NCBI GenBank assembly: GCA_019828545.1
Contig: JACVRA010000370.1
Location: 1-38,793, forward strand
Direction: 5' to 3'
Length of the DNA: 38,793 nucleotides
DNA from: Paracamarosporium sp. OC-R06-R3
Taxonomy: Eukaryota > Ascomycota > Dothideomycetes > Pleosporales > Didymosphaeriaceae
The first letter of the stretch is position 1. Each line of letters begins with the position of its first letter. The translations under genes and the position numbers were made by a program. The notes under the pieces are model-generated. The model worked only from the letters and a program-made list of their open reading frames with translations, did no database searches and was not told the DNA's origin. Shown in pieces: positions 13,537 to 22,291 of this stretch.

Positions 13537-14580
13537 CTAGCCAAGATGCGTACGAAAGAATTGAGTAATCCTCTCGAACGGAATAAGTTCAACACGATCG
13601 TATAGATCAACATGACCGGCGCCAGGAATCCAGACGAGCTCTTTCGGCTCCGCAGCACGCCTATACGCATCCTCGCTAAATTCTCGCGAGTGTGCTTGAT
13701 CGCCCGAGACGAAGAGCAGTGGACGAGGCGAAATTTCCTCAATACCATTAAAGGGATAGAAATTTGCAAACTTTACGCCGCTGGCCAGCGAACTTCCCGT
13801 TGTGACATTTGGGAGTGAGCCTGGCGGTGTGTATTCACCACGTACAGTACGATAGAAATCGTAGAACTCGCGGTTGATAGGCGTCGATGAATTTGTCAGG
13901 GTTAGTGGAGTGCCAACACCGTACGCGACTTCTCCACCTGCTGCCTCGACCCATCGCTGTTCTGCTGAGGCGGCAAGCATGTTTTTTCGTTGCTCGAGCG
14001 TGATGGAGTTGTTGATGCCGTTGCGAAAGGCAGATCCCATATCATACATGCTTGCGGTTGCAATAGCCCTAATACGTGGATCAATTTTCGCAGCGCTGAC
14101 GACGTAGGAACCACTTCCACAAATTCCAAGACCTCCAATGCGCCTGCGATCAATATAGTCTTGTAGACCAAGGTAGTCAACTGCAGCGCTAAAGGACTCT
14201 GCAAAGAGTTCTGGAGACACCGAGTTGCGCGGCGTACCCTCACTGCCACCATAGAAGGTAAGGTCGAGGGCTATCGTAACGAAGCCTTGTTCAGCCAGCT
14301 TGGTTGCATACAGATTTGCGCTCTGTTCCTTCACTGCTCCAGCAGGATGACTGATAACAACAGCAGAGCTCTTACTACTGTGATTGAGACTCCGAGGAGT
14401 GAAAAGATTCCCCGCGACGGTGAGTTGGAACTGATTTGGAAACGTAATAGGTGTTATGGTGACATTGTTACTGCGGTAGAAATTATCGGCTCCATACGAT
14501 AGATTTTGAGCCGCGGTAAACGTGCTGAAGATGGCTGTCGTTATAGAAAGCACGGCAGTGCCTTGATTCGCGTTCCTCAT
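13537..14580 (-). CDS. Secreted alpha/beta hydrolase, dienelactone-hydrolase/YcjY-like
   Basis: Intact single-exon gene of 347 residues. The frame opens upstream, but the first ATG is at 14580 in a good context (ACC before ATG) and starts a signal peptide (hydrophobic residues about 9-25, TAAQ cleavage region). The remainder is an alpha/beta hydrolase: oxyanion region SHPAG at about 77-81, YGGSEG at about 110-115, the nucleophile elbow GLGICGSGSY with Cys154 in the position used by dienelactone hydrolases, Asp293 in VSGDQAHS and His322 in GAGHVDLYD. The family acts on esters, lactones or polyketide intermediates; the substrate cannot be told. A TATATAAA lies about 90 bp upstream. It stands alone between a nitrilase relic and gene-free DNA, with no stop or frameshift, so it is probably expressed and still under selection. 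Confidence 0.85.
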   Translation of the reverse strand: MRNANQGTAVLSITTAIFSTFTAAQNLSYGADNFYRSNNVTITPITFPNQFQLTVAGNLFTPRSLNHSSKSSAVVISHPAGAVKEQSANLYATKLAEQGFVTIALDLTFYGGSEGTPRNSVSPELFAESFSAAVDYLGLQDYIDRRRIGGLGICGSGSYVVSAAKIDPRIRAIATASMYDMGSAFRNGINNSITLEQRKNMLAASAEQRWVEAAGGEVAYGVGTPLTLTNSSTPINREFYDFYRTVRGEYTPPGSLPNVTTGSSLASGVKFANFYPFNGIEEISPRPLLFVSGDQAHSREFSEDAYRRAAEPKELVWIPGAGHVDLYDRVELIPFERITQFFRTHLG

Positions 14581-14668
14581 GGTTCCGGCAGAGGCTGGAT
14601 TGTTGTGAGAGGGTCTTGACTGGAGATGGTAGAGCAAGATGCTTTACAGCTGAAGCCAGCGTCCACCG

Positions 14669-14676
14669 TTTATATA
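14669..14676 (-). promoter_or_regulatory. TATA box of the alpha/beta hydrolase gene
   Basis: TATATAAA on the minus strand, about 90 bp upstream of the chosen ATG at 14580. This is a normal spacing for a TATA-containing fungal promoter. Confidence 0.6.
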
Positions 14677-14680
14677 GTTC

Positions 14681-16237
14681 GTGTAATGTCTAATTATTGC
14701 TTCATTTCACATTGTATTGATGAGACGGCCGATGATGGTATGAGCACGTCATCTTCAGGGGCTTATCTCTATCTTCACGTCTACATCACTGTTTGACTGA
14801 CGCGTCTCCTGGGTACTTTCTCGGCAAGACGCAAAGGTAACGACCAGTCCATTCACTGAAGCTCTATTGGCAAATCGAACCAAAGACTATTTTTCAATCA
14901 CTCAAGTACAGCTTAAACTCATAACTACAGACTACTCTCTGCAGGTAGCTTGTGTCTTTACACCACGATTAAGTCCACAACGCCAAACATTTTTCCTCCC
15001 TTACCTCGCCATCAGATGCGCTCCACACTAAATCCTTGGCTCCGTCGTCACTGTGGCTGTGGTTGTTTGCCGGGTTCTATCTCGGCAGATCTAGTACCAT
15101 GTCCATGCAATCTGCTGACATCCTTAACTCCGCATTCTTGGCCAACACCTCAGCGTGATCTTCCGGAGCCGTGTCAGCCCAATAACAATCGCATCTTCTT
15201 CGGCCTCTACTCGCGCTGGTCATCCCATATTGATCCTCCAATAAAACTGGTTTTGATTCAATATTGTACAGATATACCTAGTCTGATTGAATAGATGCGT
15301 AGCAAAGGTATAAGTGGGCCTTTACGTCATCTTTATATCAATTGTATCATTGGTTCAGAACCCTAATAGAGAGTGTTCTTAATTGGAGGACGAATACGGG
15401 ATGACCAGCGCGAGTAGTGACCGTTTACACTCAGGCAGCTCTCAAATCCGGTTGCGCAACCAGCCAATCTTCCGGTCCTGCTCGACCTCGTCGTCGCACA
15501 TAGTCATGCGAGGTGCGACGTTGGCAATCTCCTTGTAACCGCCCCATCCTAGCTGCCAAGGAAGGGAGTGTAGCCACCATCTTCAGCCTGGCGATGCTAT
15601 AGCGTTAAAGACTGCGGTACAAGGCATCGATTACTATTATTGCGTTGTTAGCTACTGCTATCGCCGTAAAATGGCAGACTAACAGCACTTGTGACGAACG
15701 CTTGTTCGTCCAGTTTGATAATACGTTGATTTGCTTCTCTCTCTTTACTAGACGTTATACAGTTAAGTGATAAATGGCAGGTCAATTACAAGTACTGTAT
15801 CCATGCTCTCAGACCCTCCAATAATTCCCGCTCTTTGCGTTTACTCCCAGATTTGGAATGGATCTGGATAGTAGGGCTGACGCTAATGCGACCTGCTGAC
15901 AGGTTAAGGCCCACCGGCAAGTATGAATAAATTAGAGTTCGGACGACTAGCCGATTATTCTCATACGTAGGACCGATTGACCTTAGCAGCTACGACTAAT
16001 TATTAATTACTGACGGCCGCTAGCTTCGAGCGAGCGAGTAACGTTCTTGGCCGCTAGCTTATCTACGAGCCTCGGTACCAAGCAGTCGGGTGTAGTAAGC
16101 AAGGAATATCCTAGACCGACACGAGTCTTACAGAATGATCGTTTGCGTAAGGGGTGAAGGCGGTTTTGCGGCCTGCCGTAACCTTTTATTAGAGCGGTCC
16201 ATCTCCTCTGGGCGCCTCTCCCAATAAGTATAGTATA
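14681..16237. other. Long intergenic region with a MITE-like element
   Basis: More than 1.5 kb without a gene I can support. A 211-bp inverted-repeat element lies at 15207-15417. On the minus strand at about 15450-15560 a short open stretch reads GWGGYKEIANVAPRMTMCDD and then DRKIGWLRN, which looks like protein but matches no family I know. A minus-strand frame at 16007-16249 and a plus-strand one at 14950-15294 show no recognisable features. The 12-mer GGCCGCTAGCTT occurs near 16014 and again near 16050. Confidence 0.5.
15207..15417. mobile_element. MITE-like element with 36-bp terminal inverted repeats
   Basis: The left arm (15207-15242) begins CTACTCGCGCTGGTCATCCC. The right arm (15382-15417) is its reverse complement with about 33 of 36 positions matching. 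The inner sequence keeps weaker complementarity (GGTTTTGATTCAAT against ATTGGTTCAGAACC), so the whole 211 bp could fold into one imperfect hairpin. It has no coding capacity. Size, long inverted repeats and lack of a frame fit a non-autonomous DNA transposon. I cannot identify an unambiguous target-site duplication. Confidence 0.7.
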
Positions 16238-17123
16238 ATGTATTGCCATTTTGTTCTAGGTTTACTCTTTGCGGTGCAAACTAGCGCTGCAGCGATCTAC
16301 TGCAGCGAAGCCACTTTCCGCAGCTTGTCTTTGTCCAATATCGAGGTCCTTGACCTCAGCGTCACCACCCTATGAAATTATACTATTTCTACGCCGATCG
16401 CTCCCAGCAACGGAAACGGACCTCCCATTGTATCAGTACCTGTAGCAGATGATGCACCTATAACGGATATCTGTCTCTTATCCATCCAGTATACGCACCC
16501 TGGTCAGGGTGATTCTATCAACACCTATATTGCTTTACCGTTGTATCATGGCGACTGGAACTCTCGATTCCTCATGAATGGCGGCGGTGGGTAATAACAG
16601 TTCGACGGTATCGGTATGGGCTGCCCGGCAATCAATTGGCAGCGATTCCTCATGTCTGAGATATGGCCGATTGTTGTGGCGCAATCCTTAGGTATGTCCT
16701 TCCTTGGCCTACTTCAATGCTCAGTTACAGCTAAATTTTGGTGACAAAGACACACGACCACCCCCTTGTGTTCTTGACAGGTTCACAAGCGCTGCCATCG
16801 CAGCCTACGATTCGCTCGATGGTGTGACAGACGGCATCGTCTCAAATCCGCATGAATGCACATTTGATGCCAACTCTTTGATTGGTCAGGTAGTCAACTG
16901 CACTCGTTCAACTGGGGCCGTCACTATCACCAAGGAAGTTGCAGAATTAGTCGCTGCCGTTTGGAACGGACCCCGAGCTCTAAATGGCGAATTTCAGTGG
17001 TATGGTATCAACTACGACGCCGCTCTACAGGGACTTCTAGGCACCACGTGCCAAACGGTCGACGAATGCGAGCTCTTACCCTTTACTATCGCCTCTGACT
17101 GGGTTGCTACATTTCTCGCCTAA
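16238..17123 (+). pseudogene. Tannase/feruloyl esterase pseudogene lacking its nucleophile region
   Basis: Relic of a secreted tannase-family esterase, which hydrolyses gallate or ferulate esters of plant phenolics. From ATG 16238 there is a signal peptide (FVLGLLFAVQTSAAA), the mature N-terminus and a TGA after LDLSVTTL. The frame then continues NYTISTPIAPSNGNGPPI to FLMNGGGG, where TAATAA follows. Immediately afterwards comes QFDGIGMGCPAINWQRF, which in the family lies about 100 residues further on. The intervening segment with the catalytic Ser (GCSTGG motif) is deleted. A frame change near 16690 leads to PPPCVLDRFTSAAIAAYDSL and VTDGIVSNPHECTF, ending at 17123. The expected last 150-200 residues are missing, and AT-saturated repeat DNA starts right after. 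Confidence 0.85.
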
Positions 17124-17700
17124 ACAGAGCTTAAGTTAATTTTAAAGTATAAGTACTATATTAAAAGTAGTACTATATTCAAAGTTATTTTACTATTATT
17201 TATTTTATTTATAATTTAATATTAGCTTTTGTTTTTTAAATAATAAGCTATTGTATAATCTATTTACGAATATATATTTTAATATAATTATAATAAAGTT
17301 TCTATTCTTAATTTTTCTTTATATTAATATATTATTTTTTGGTTTTATTATTAATTAGTTTATTTAATTCTTAATTTATAAAAATAACTATAATAATAAA
17401 TTAAAGTTAAGTTTTTAAACTACTATAAAGAAGATAAAAAATTAAAAATAAATAATTAATTAATTATAACTATAAAATTTAAATTTTTTTAATTAATTTA
17501 AATTAAGATATTTTAATTTAATAGGTTTTAAGAAATACTAAGTACTTTATTAAATAAAGTAAATATAAATTAAATATAGTTAAGTATAGTTAATATTAAT
17601 ATTTTTTAAGTATTAATAAATATAGTAATTATTTATATATCTACTATAAATAGTCTACTAACTTCTATAAGCATTCTAGTAGCTATCCAATTACATAATA
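17124..17700. repeat. RIP-degraded AT-rich repeat
   Basis: TA-dinucleotide-dominated sequence with no frame. It starts abruptly at the truncated 3' end of the tannase relic and stops near 17700, where base composition returns to normal. This suggests a transposon fragment inserted at, or joined by deletion to, the tannase gene. Confidence 0.8.
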
Positions 17701-18181
17701 GCTGTTATCGTCTAGTACTGGTCTACATGCCACGTAACGTAAATTATTCAGGTTTCTTATCAAAGCCATGTAGTGACGTTCAAGCGCAGGGAGTGGAGCA
17801 CGTGTTATCGTAAAGCAGACATAAAGCCTAGCCGCCTTATTGGTAGAGTATCTCGCCGCCGGCCTTTGATGTAATAAGTCGTCAGACTGGGCATTGATAA
17901 CCAGCTGTGTGCGCGGTCGATTCCCTTGGGAACACCAGTTTTACACATATGCGACCCACTTACTGACTCAGTGTATTCCTCACATCATACTGCAAACACA
18001 CAAGGCAACCCACCCCACGAAATTATTGAGTCAGTCGATGCGGCCGCTTTCACTAAAGCCATGACAAATTTCGCCCAGCCTCACCCGCCAGCTCACAGAG
18101 CTCTCCGGCCTATCTACGAAACTGATAGAGCTACTGTGATAGCTTTTGTTTTATCTGCGATTGCAGGGCCTGAGCGTATGA
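17701..18181. other. Upstream region of the asparaginase-like gene
   Basis: GC-balanced DNA. An 86-codon plus-strand frame (17926-18186) has no recognisable domain and I do not call it. Nothing else is supported apart from the TATA box at its right end. Confidence 0.5.
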
Positions 18182-18187
18182 TATAAA
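18182..18187 (+). promoter_or_regulatory. TATA box of the asparaginase-like gene
   Basis: TATAAA, 85 bp before the ATG at 18267, a normal spacing for a fungal core promoter. Confidence 0.6.
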
Positions 18188-18266
18188 GATGCCTCAAGTG
18201 CTGCTGAACTATGGCAGGCATCTGCAACGCTTCTCCTGATCATCGAAAAGGAATTTTTCAGCAACC

Positions 18267-19481
18267 ATGAAGTCAATAGCCGCTTACGTGCTTCTTGTGG
18301 CCTCTATACTCGCATCACCACTCAAGATCCAGAAGCGCGTAGATCCCAATGATGGCCTGACGTGGATATACAAAGATTCCACGCTGCCAAAGGTCATGTA
18401 GGGCAGCTTCTCTGCATCCACATTCTTCATTTAACGTGTTCGCAGGCTTTATAACACTGCGGATGGCACTATCCTCTCTGGCTCCGACAACGGGCGTCTC
18501 GACAACATTAATTACGGTGGCGACCGTGATAGTCTCACGCCCGAGACGCTCATCGCCAATGTTAGCGAAGTGCTGGACATCGCTCAGTTTGCTGTCCGCA
18601 ACATTGGTAGCGGTGGCAGCGCGAACGCGAATTCCGACCGTTTCCTCAATATCTCCATCGATGCAACCCACCGCCTGTGCACGCCAGGCTCCGACATTGT
18701 GGGAGCCGTCATGATCCACGGAACAAATACTTTGCATGAGACTGCCTTCGGCGTCGACCTGACGCTAAACTGTTCCAAACCGTTCGTAGCCACAGGCAGC
18801 ATGAGGCCGAATAGCGCACTGAGTCCCGACGGTCCATTCAACTTCTATGATGCAGTGCGCACGGCGGTTCACCCTGATGCATGGAACCGTGGCGGTATGA
18901 TTGCGTTCAACGACCACTTGACAAGCATTTTCTACGCTACCAAGACCAATGGAAACACTGTCACCAACTTCCTCGCCATTGAACAGGGCTACATTGGACA
19001 ATTCCTCGCCGGACAGCCCTACTTCTTCTACGAACCCAGTTTCCCTAGAGGCCGCAATTTCTTCAACCCTCTTAACATGACGCTCCCCCTACCACCTGTG
19101 GTAGTGCTTTATGGCCATCAAGGCTTCGACGCAAATTTGTTATACGCCGCCGCTAAAGATGGGGCGAAGGGCATCGTTGTCATGGGTGTCGGACCCGGCG
19201 GCATGAGCACTGCTGCGATTGCTGCTGCAAATGACTTGTCTACCCAGGGTGTTGTCGTGGTGGACTCGCTGCGTCCATTTTTTGGAGCCGTGGTACCGCA
19301 GCCAGAGCCCGGATACATTATCCGCTCGGGTTTCTTGCATGGCGAGCAAAGTCGTATTCAATTGCAGCTTGCGCTTGCATCCGGATTTGACCGCGATCAC
19401 ATTCGTCGGTTGTTTGAGGGCCCGGTTAGAACGGCTGTGTATAATAACTCAACGTTGTTTTACAACGCGACCACCATTTAG
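18267..19481 (+). CDS. Secreted L-asparaginase-like protein
   Basis: Two exons, 18267-18397 and 18446-19481. The 48-bp intron runs GTAGGG to TTCGCAG; splicing restores one frame of 388 residues. A signal peptide (1-17) is followed by a KR processing site (23-24), so the product is exported. Type II asparaginases hydrolyse Asn to Asp and ammonia with two Thr residues. Here the first Thr is present (DGTILSGS, Thr52), but the motif before it reads TAD where the family has TGG. The second site reads HGTNT (136-139 region), with Asn138 where the family usually has the catalytic Asp. The Lys of the triad (YATKTN, Lys210) and the downstream TGSMRP and DGP motifs are conserved. The frame is clean, so this is either an active divergent enzyme or a paralogue with changed activity. 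Confidence 0.85.
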
Positions 19482-20150
19482 ATTATAAGGGTGAGGAAGG
19501 GCATGAGTGGGGTAATTATTTGCGCTAAAAAATGGGGCTTTCATCATCAACGACATGTGCGTTGCTGATAGACAAGGCTTATCTGTGTGGAAGGATCGGC
19601 GTATACGGTAAGCAGATTTATGTAATCTTCTAGACGTAAGATGGCGCTCACAGCACATAGAGAGGTAGATGAATGGAAGGGAGCTTTTCCGTTCTGCTGA
19701 TAAGCGCTTTGAGTTTCAGGGTGTCCATAGATCATCGATAGACGCCATGTCTAGTCTTGCAGTTATTGTAGCACGATGGAACGGCGACTAGGCAAAGTAG
19801 GCAACTAAGGCCTTGAATAGCTACGTGTTATGGTTCATCTAATAGACTAATTAATGTGTTGAGCGGCGCGAAGAGCGGGCATTACCTACGCTAAATATAT
19901 TTAGTGAATCTTGAAAAGGTTGTTACTGACTGATAGAGCGTAGGTAACCAATCAACTACTACCCTAGACGGAGTAAACTACTTTTATAGTCTACTTACTG
20001 TTTTTGCTATTAGGTAGGACACAAGAAAAAATGGGTACTGCGATAAGCATCGTAATGTTCTACGTGGAACACATTCGTAGATATTTATACGTGGATCCTA
20101 GTGTGCTGCACTATCTTATCCTGTAATACCTTCTGTCTGTTTGGTAAAAG
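19482..20150. other. Intergenic, no recognised gene
   Basis: About 670 bp with no plausible frame. It contains one small inverted-repeat structure (19882-19947). Sequence from about 20100 leads into the broken 3' end of the DUF3176 relic. Confidence 0.6.
19882..19947. repeat. Inverted repeat with an inner palindrome
   Basis: TTACCTACGCT (19882-19892) and AGCGTAGGTAA (19937-19947) are exact reverse complements enclosing 44 bp. The first arm overlaps a 14-bp palindrome CTAAATATATTTAG (19891-19904). It could be a tiny MITE remnant or a hairpin. Confidence 0.6.
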
Positions 20151-20613
20151 CTATGTCGTACTCACATTCTGATATATAGGCGCCCCAGTCGGATTGTTGG
20201 TTACTTTCTTAGTAATGTAGCTTGAGACGTCGGTGCGGCCGTTGTAGAATTTAATAGATCGGTGCGTAACGTGGCTGCCGTCGTCTTTTTTGAGAAGGGG
20301 GAAAGTGCAGTTTCTAGTTGTACAAGTAAACGTGATAGCGGAATCATTGTTACTCGGGTTAATAAGTGACGAGACAGTACCAGCTTTAACTAGAAGACTT
20401 AAAGCGCGTATCTTATAATCTCCCCAGGTCCAGCTACTATTAGGCGAAGGAATACTGTGCAGGTTTTGTAGTTTGGTAATCACGATGGTACCATCCCCGT
20501 TATGATATTCGCACGGGACGAGCTGAACGGCCTGCTGAATGAAGGGGCTTGTTGCAGTAGCAACGATTGCCATGAGGAGAGGAAAGAATAGAATGGGATG
20601 TTCAGGACTATTC

Positions 20614-20626
20614 TTCAAGAGGCGTA
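20614..20626. repeat. Target-site duplication, left copy
   Basis: TTCAAGAGGCGTA, identical to 21775-21787. Collapsing the two copies restores the DUF3176 frame, which supports a true insertion rather than a chance repeat. Confidence 0.8.
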
Positions 20627-21774
20627 TACTAATGAATTTATTGATGAACTATCAACCCCGTTATAGCAGTGTGCCAAGTTCGATCTAATCTACTATAGCT
20701 AATCGCACTTTATGCCGCACCTGGACCGGCAAGCTGGCGCACGAAGTCAACGACCCTAGTATTCTTAATATCTTATATAAGCTAATATATCTATTTTAAT
20801 AGCTTATATTGACGCTTTATCTCTACTATACTCTTATACCCTTTATAGTTTTTAATAATTAACTTATACTATTTTTATATATATTCTTCTTTTAATTTTA
20901 TTTAATATTAGTATTGTTTATCTCTTTAGTAAGAAGGTATACTTTTATTATAACTAATTTAAAGGAGATTTATAATAATAAATATTAATTTTAATATATA
21001 AAGGAATCTATAAGAGCTATTAATATAAATAGCTATATTAAATAAAATATAAATTATCTTTTTATATAATAGGGCTAGGCTGGTAAATAGGTAGGGGTTA
21101 AGTTAGAATAAGGGTTTTATATAAGACTATCTAACCCCTACCTAACCCCTATCTAGATTTTTAGTACTTTTTTTAGGTAGAGGTTAGGTAGGGGTTATTA
21201 ATATATTAGGTAGGGGTTAGGTAGGGGTTATTAATGCATTAGGTAGGGGTAAGGTCTTATATAATAGGGTTAAGGTAGGTCTTACTAAGTAGGAATATAT
21301 ATTTTAAATATATTTTAAACAATAATACTATAATAAAACTCTATAATTAAACAATTATTTATAAATAATCTAGTAGGTATACCTACCTTACTCCTACTTA
21401 ATACTTTAACTACCCTTACTCTACTCCTACTTAACGCTTTAACTACCTCTACTCTACCCCTACCTAATGCTTTGACTACCCCTACCCTATCTTTACTTAA
21501 GCTTTAACTAACCTAACCTTAACCCTACCTACGCTTGGACTACCCTGAACCCAACCCCTACCTAACCTCTAGATATACCCTACCTATTTACTAGCCTAAG
21601 CTCTATTATCTTATAGTATTTATAGTTACAATTTCTTAGTACTACTTTAATTATCTAAGTGTAATAGTGTTAGCCCTTACAATGTTTTAGTAATTCTAGT
21701 TAATAGAACTACTAAATAATACTAGAGCAATAGTAAATGCGCAAATCAGTAAAAGCTGATTTTATGGTTTATTA
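20627..21774. mobile_element. 1.15-kb inserted element with 13-bp target duplication
   Basis: The 13-mer TTCAAGAGGCGTA occurs at 20614-20626 and 21775-21787, at the point where the DUF3176 frame is interrupted, so the DNA between is an insertion. Its first about 120 bp are GC-normal (20634-20755), followed by TA-rich RIP-like DNA. In the middle are G-rich and C-rich minisatellite arrays. No terminal inverted repeats and no coding frame are visible. A 13-bp duplication is more typical of a LINE- or SINE-like retroposon than of the common DNA transposons. Confidence 0.75.
21088..21575. repeat. Degenerate TTAGGTAGGGG minisatellite in both orientations
   Basis: Repeated units close to TTAGGTAGGGG occur as G-rich copies at about 21088-21100 and 21173-21250. 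C-rich copies (CCCCTACCTAA) lie at about 21130-21155 and 21390-21575. The C-rich run at 21130 and the G-rich run at 21173 could pair as a hairpin with a short loop. The G runs could form quadruplexes. The unit resembles, but is not, the fungal telomere repeat TTAGGG. Confidence 0.7.
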
Positions 21775-21787
21775 TTCAAGAGGCGTA
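21775..21787. repeat. Target-site duplication, right copy
   Basis: TTCAAGAGGCGTA, identical to the copy at 20614-20626; see that entry. Confidence 0.8.
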
Positions 21788-21977
21788 ACGCACCTGAAGG
21801 ACCTTGACTGGCTCTATTAACTACCTCTATGTCTTTTATTGTTGAAACCCAGAACTCCGATGTTACGCGTGCACATACATTGAAACTTACAGGCCTCAGG
21901 GTACAACATCGAGGAGTGTGGAAGCCGTCCAATGATGTCCCCATGCGTCCAGCCTGATTAGACAAATGCAGTAGCAT

Positions 21978-22291
21978 TGTAGCGGAGTAAGAACAGGTAA
22001 ACTAAGGGCGACGGGGTCTAGCTTGCAGGGACTCTAGAGGGGCTGATCTAGTAGTATGTTATTAGGGTGTGCTCATGTCCGTCAGGCGTTAGAGAACATG
22101 ACAGCGTTGCAGTGCGGACTGGTCTAACACGGAAGGGACGACGATACACAAGATGAGAGTAAGATTTGCAGATTTAAGCTATCTTAGAAAGAAGAACAGA
22201 GATAAGACAAACCACAGACGCAGGTTACCTATACAGGCATGTGAATCTTCAGCCAAATAGACAAGCAAACTTGCTTAAACGTACTTTGTGA
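21978..22291. other. Gap between the DUF3176 and oxygenase relics
   Basis: About 310 bp of GC-balanced DNA with no frame or motif I recognise. It would have held the first exons of the DUF3176 gene. Confidence 0.5.

Larger units (their letters stand above)
20151..21977 (-). pseudogene. DUF3176 membrane-protein gene split by an insertion
   Basis: Fungal DUF3176 proteins are multi-spanning membrane proteins of unknown function. The right-hand fragment ends DIEVVNRASQGPSGALRLL (near 21780), matching the family's conserved ASRGPWG segment. The left-hand fragment starts at 20618 with KNSPEHPILFFPLLMAIVA, then SPFIQQAVQLVPC, the conserved PFIQQ core. The two pieces join in frame exactly across the 13-bp sequence duplicated at 20614-20626 and 21775-21787. 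After QN near 20165 a good donor (GTGAGT) appears, but no continuing exon is found, so the 3' end is also lost. Upstream of 21900 a donor-like GTAAGT suggests an intron before the FWVSTIKD exon; earlier exons are not recognisable. Confidence 0.75.

Noticed and set aside
14581..14637. Longer start for the alpha/beta hydrolase
   Set aside because: The codon at 14637 is TTG. ATG 14580 has better context and opens a signal peptide.
16007..16249. 80-codon minus-strand frame upstream of the tannase relic
   Set aside because: Composition is plausible but no family is recognised, and it overlaps the tannase promoter and start. Not supported.
17836..17925. tRNA-like sequence (GGTCGATTCCC resembles a B box, TTGGTAGAG resembles an A box)
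   Set aside because: No acceptor stem or T-stem pairing can be drawn, and the spacing is wrong for a normal tRNA.
20634..20755. SINE head derived from a tRNA in the inserted element
   Set aside because: AGTTCGATCTAATC is only loosely like a B box and no A box is found at the right distance. Kept only as an unclassified insert.
21088..21575. True chromosome end
   Set aside because: The repeat is not TTAGGG, is present in both orientations, and gene-containing DNA continues on both sides.
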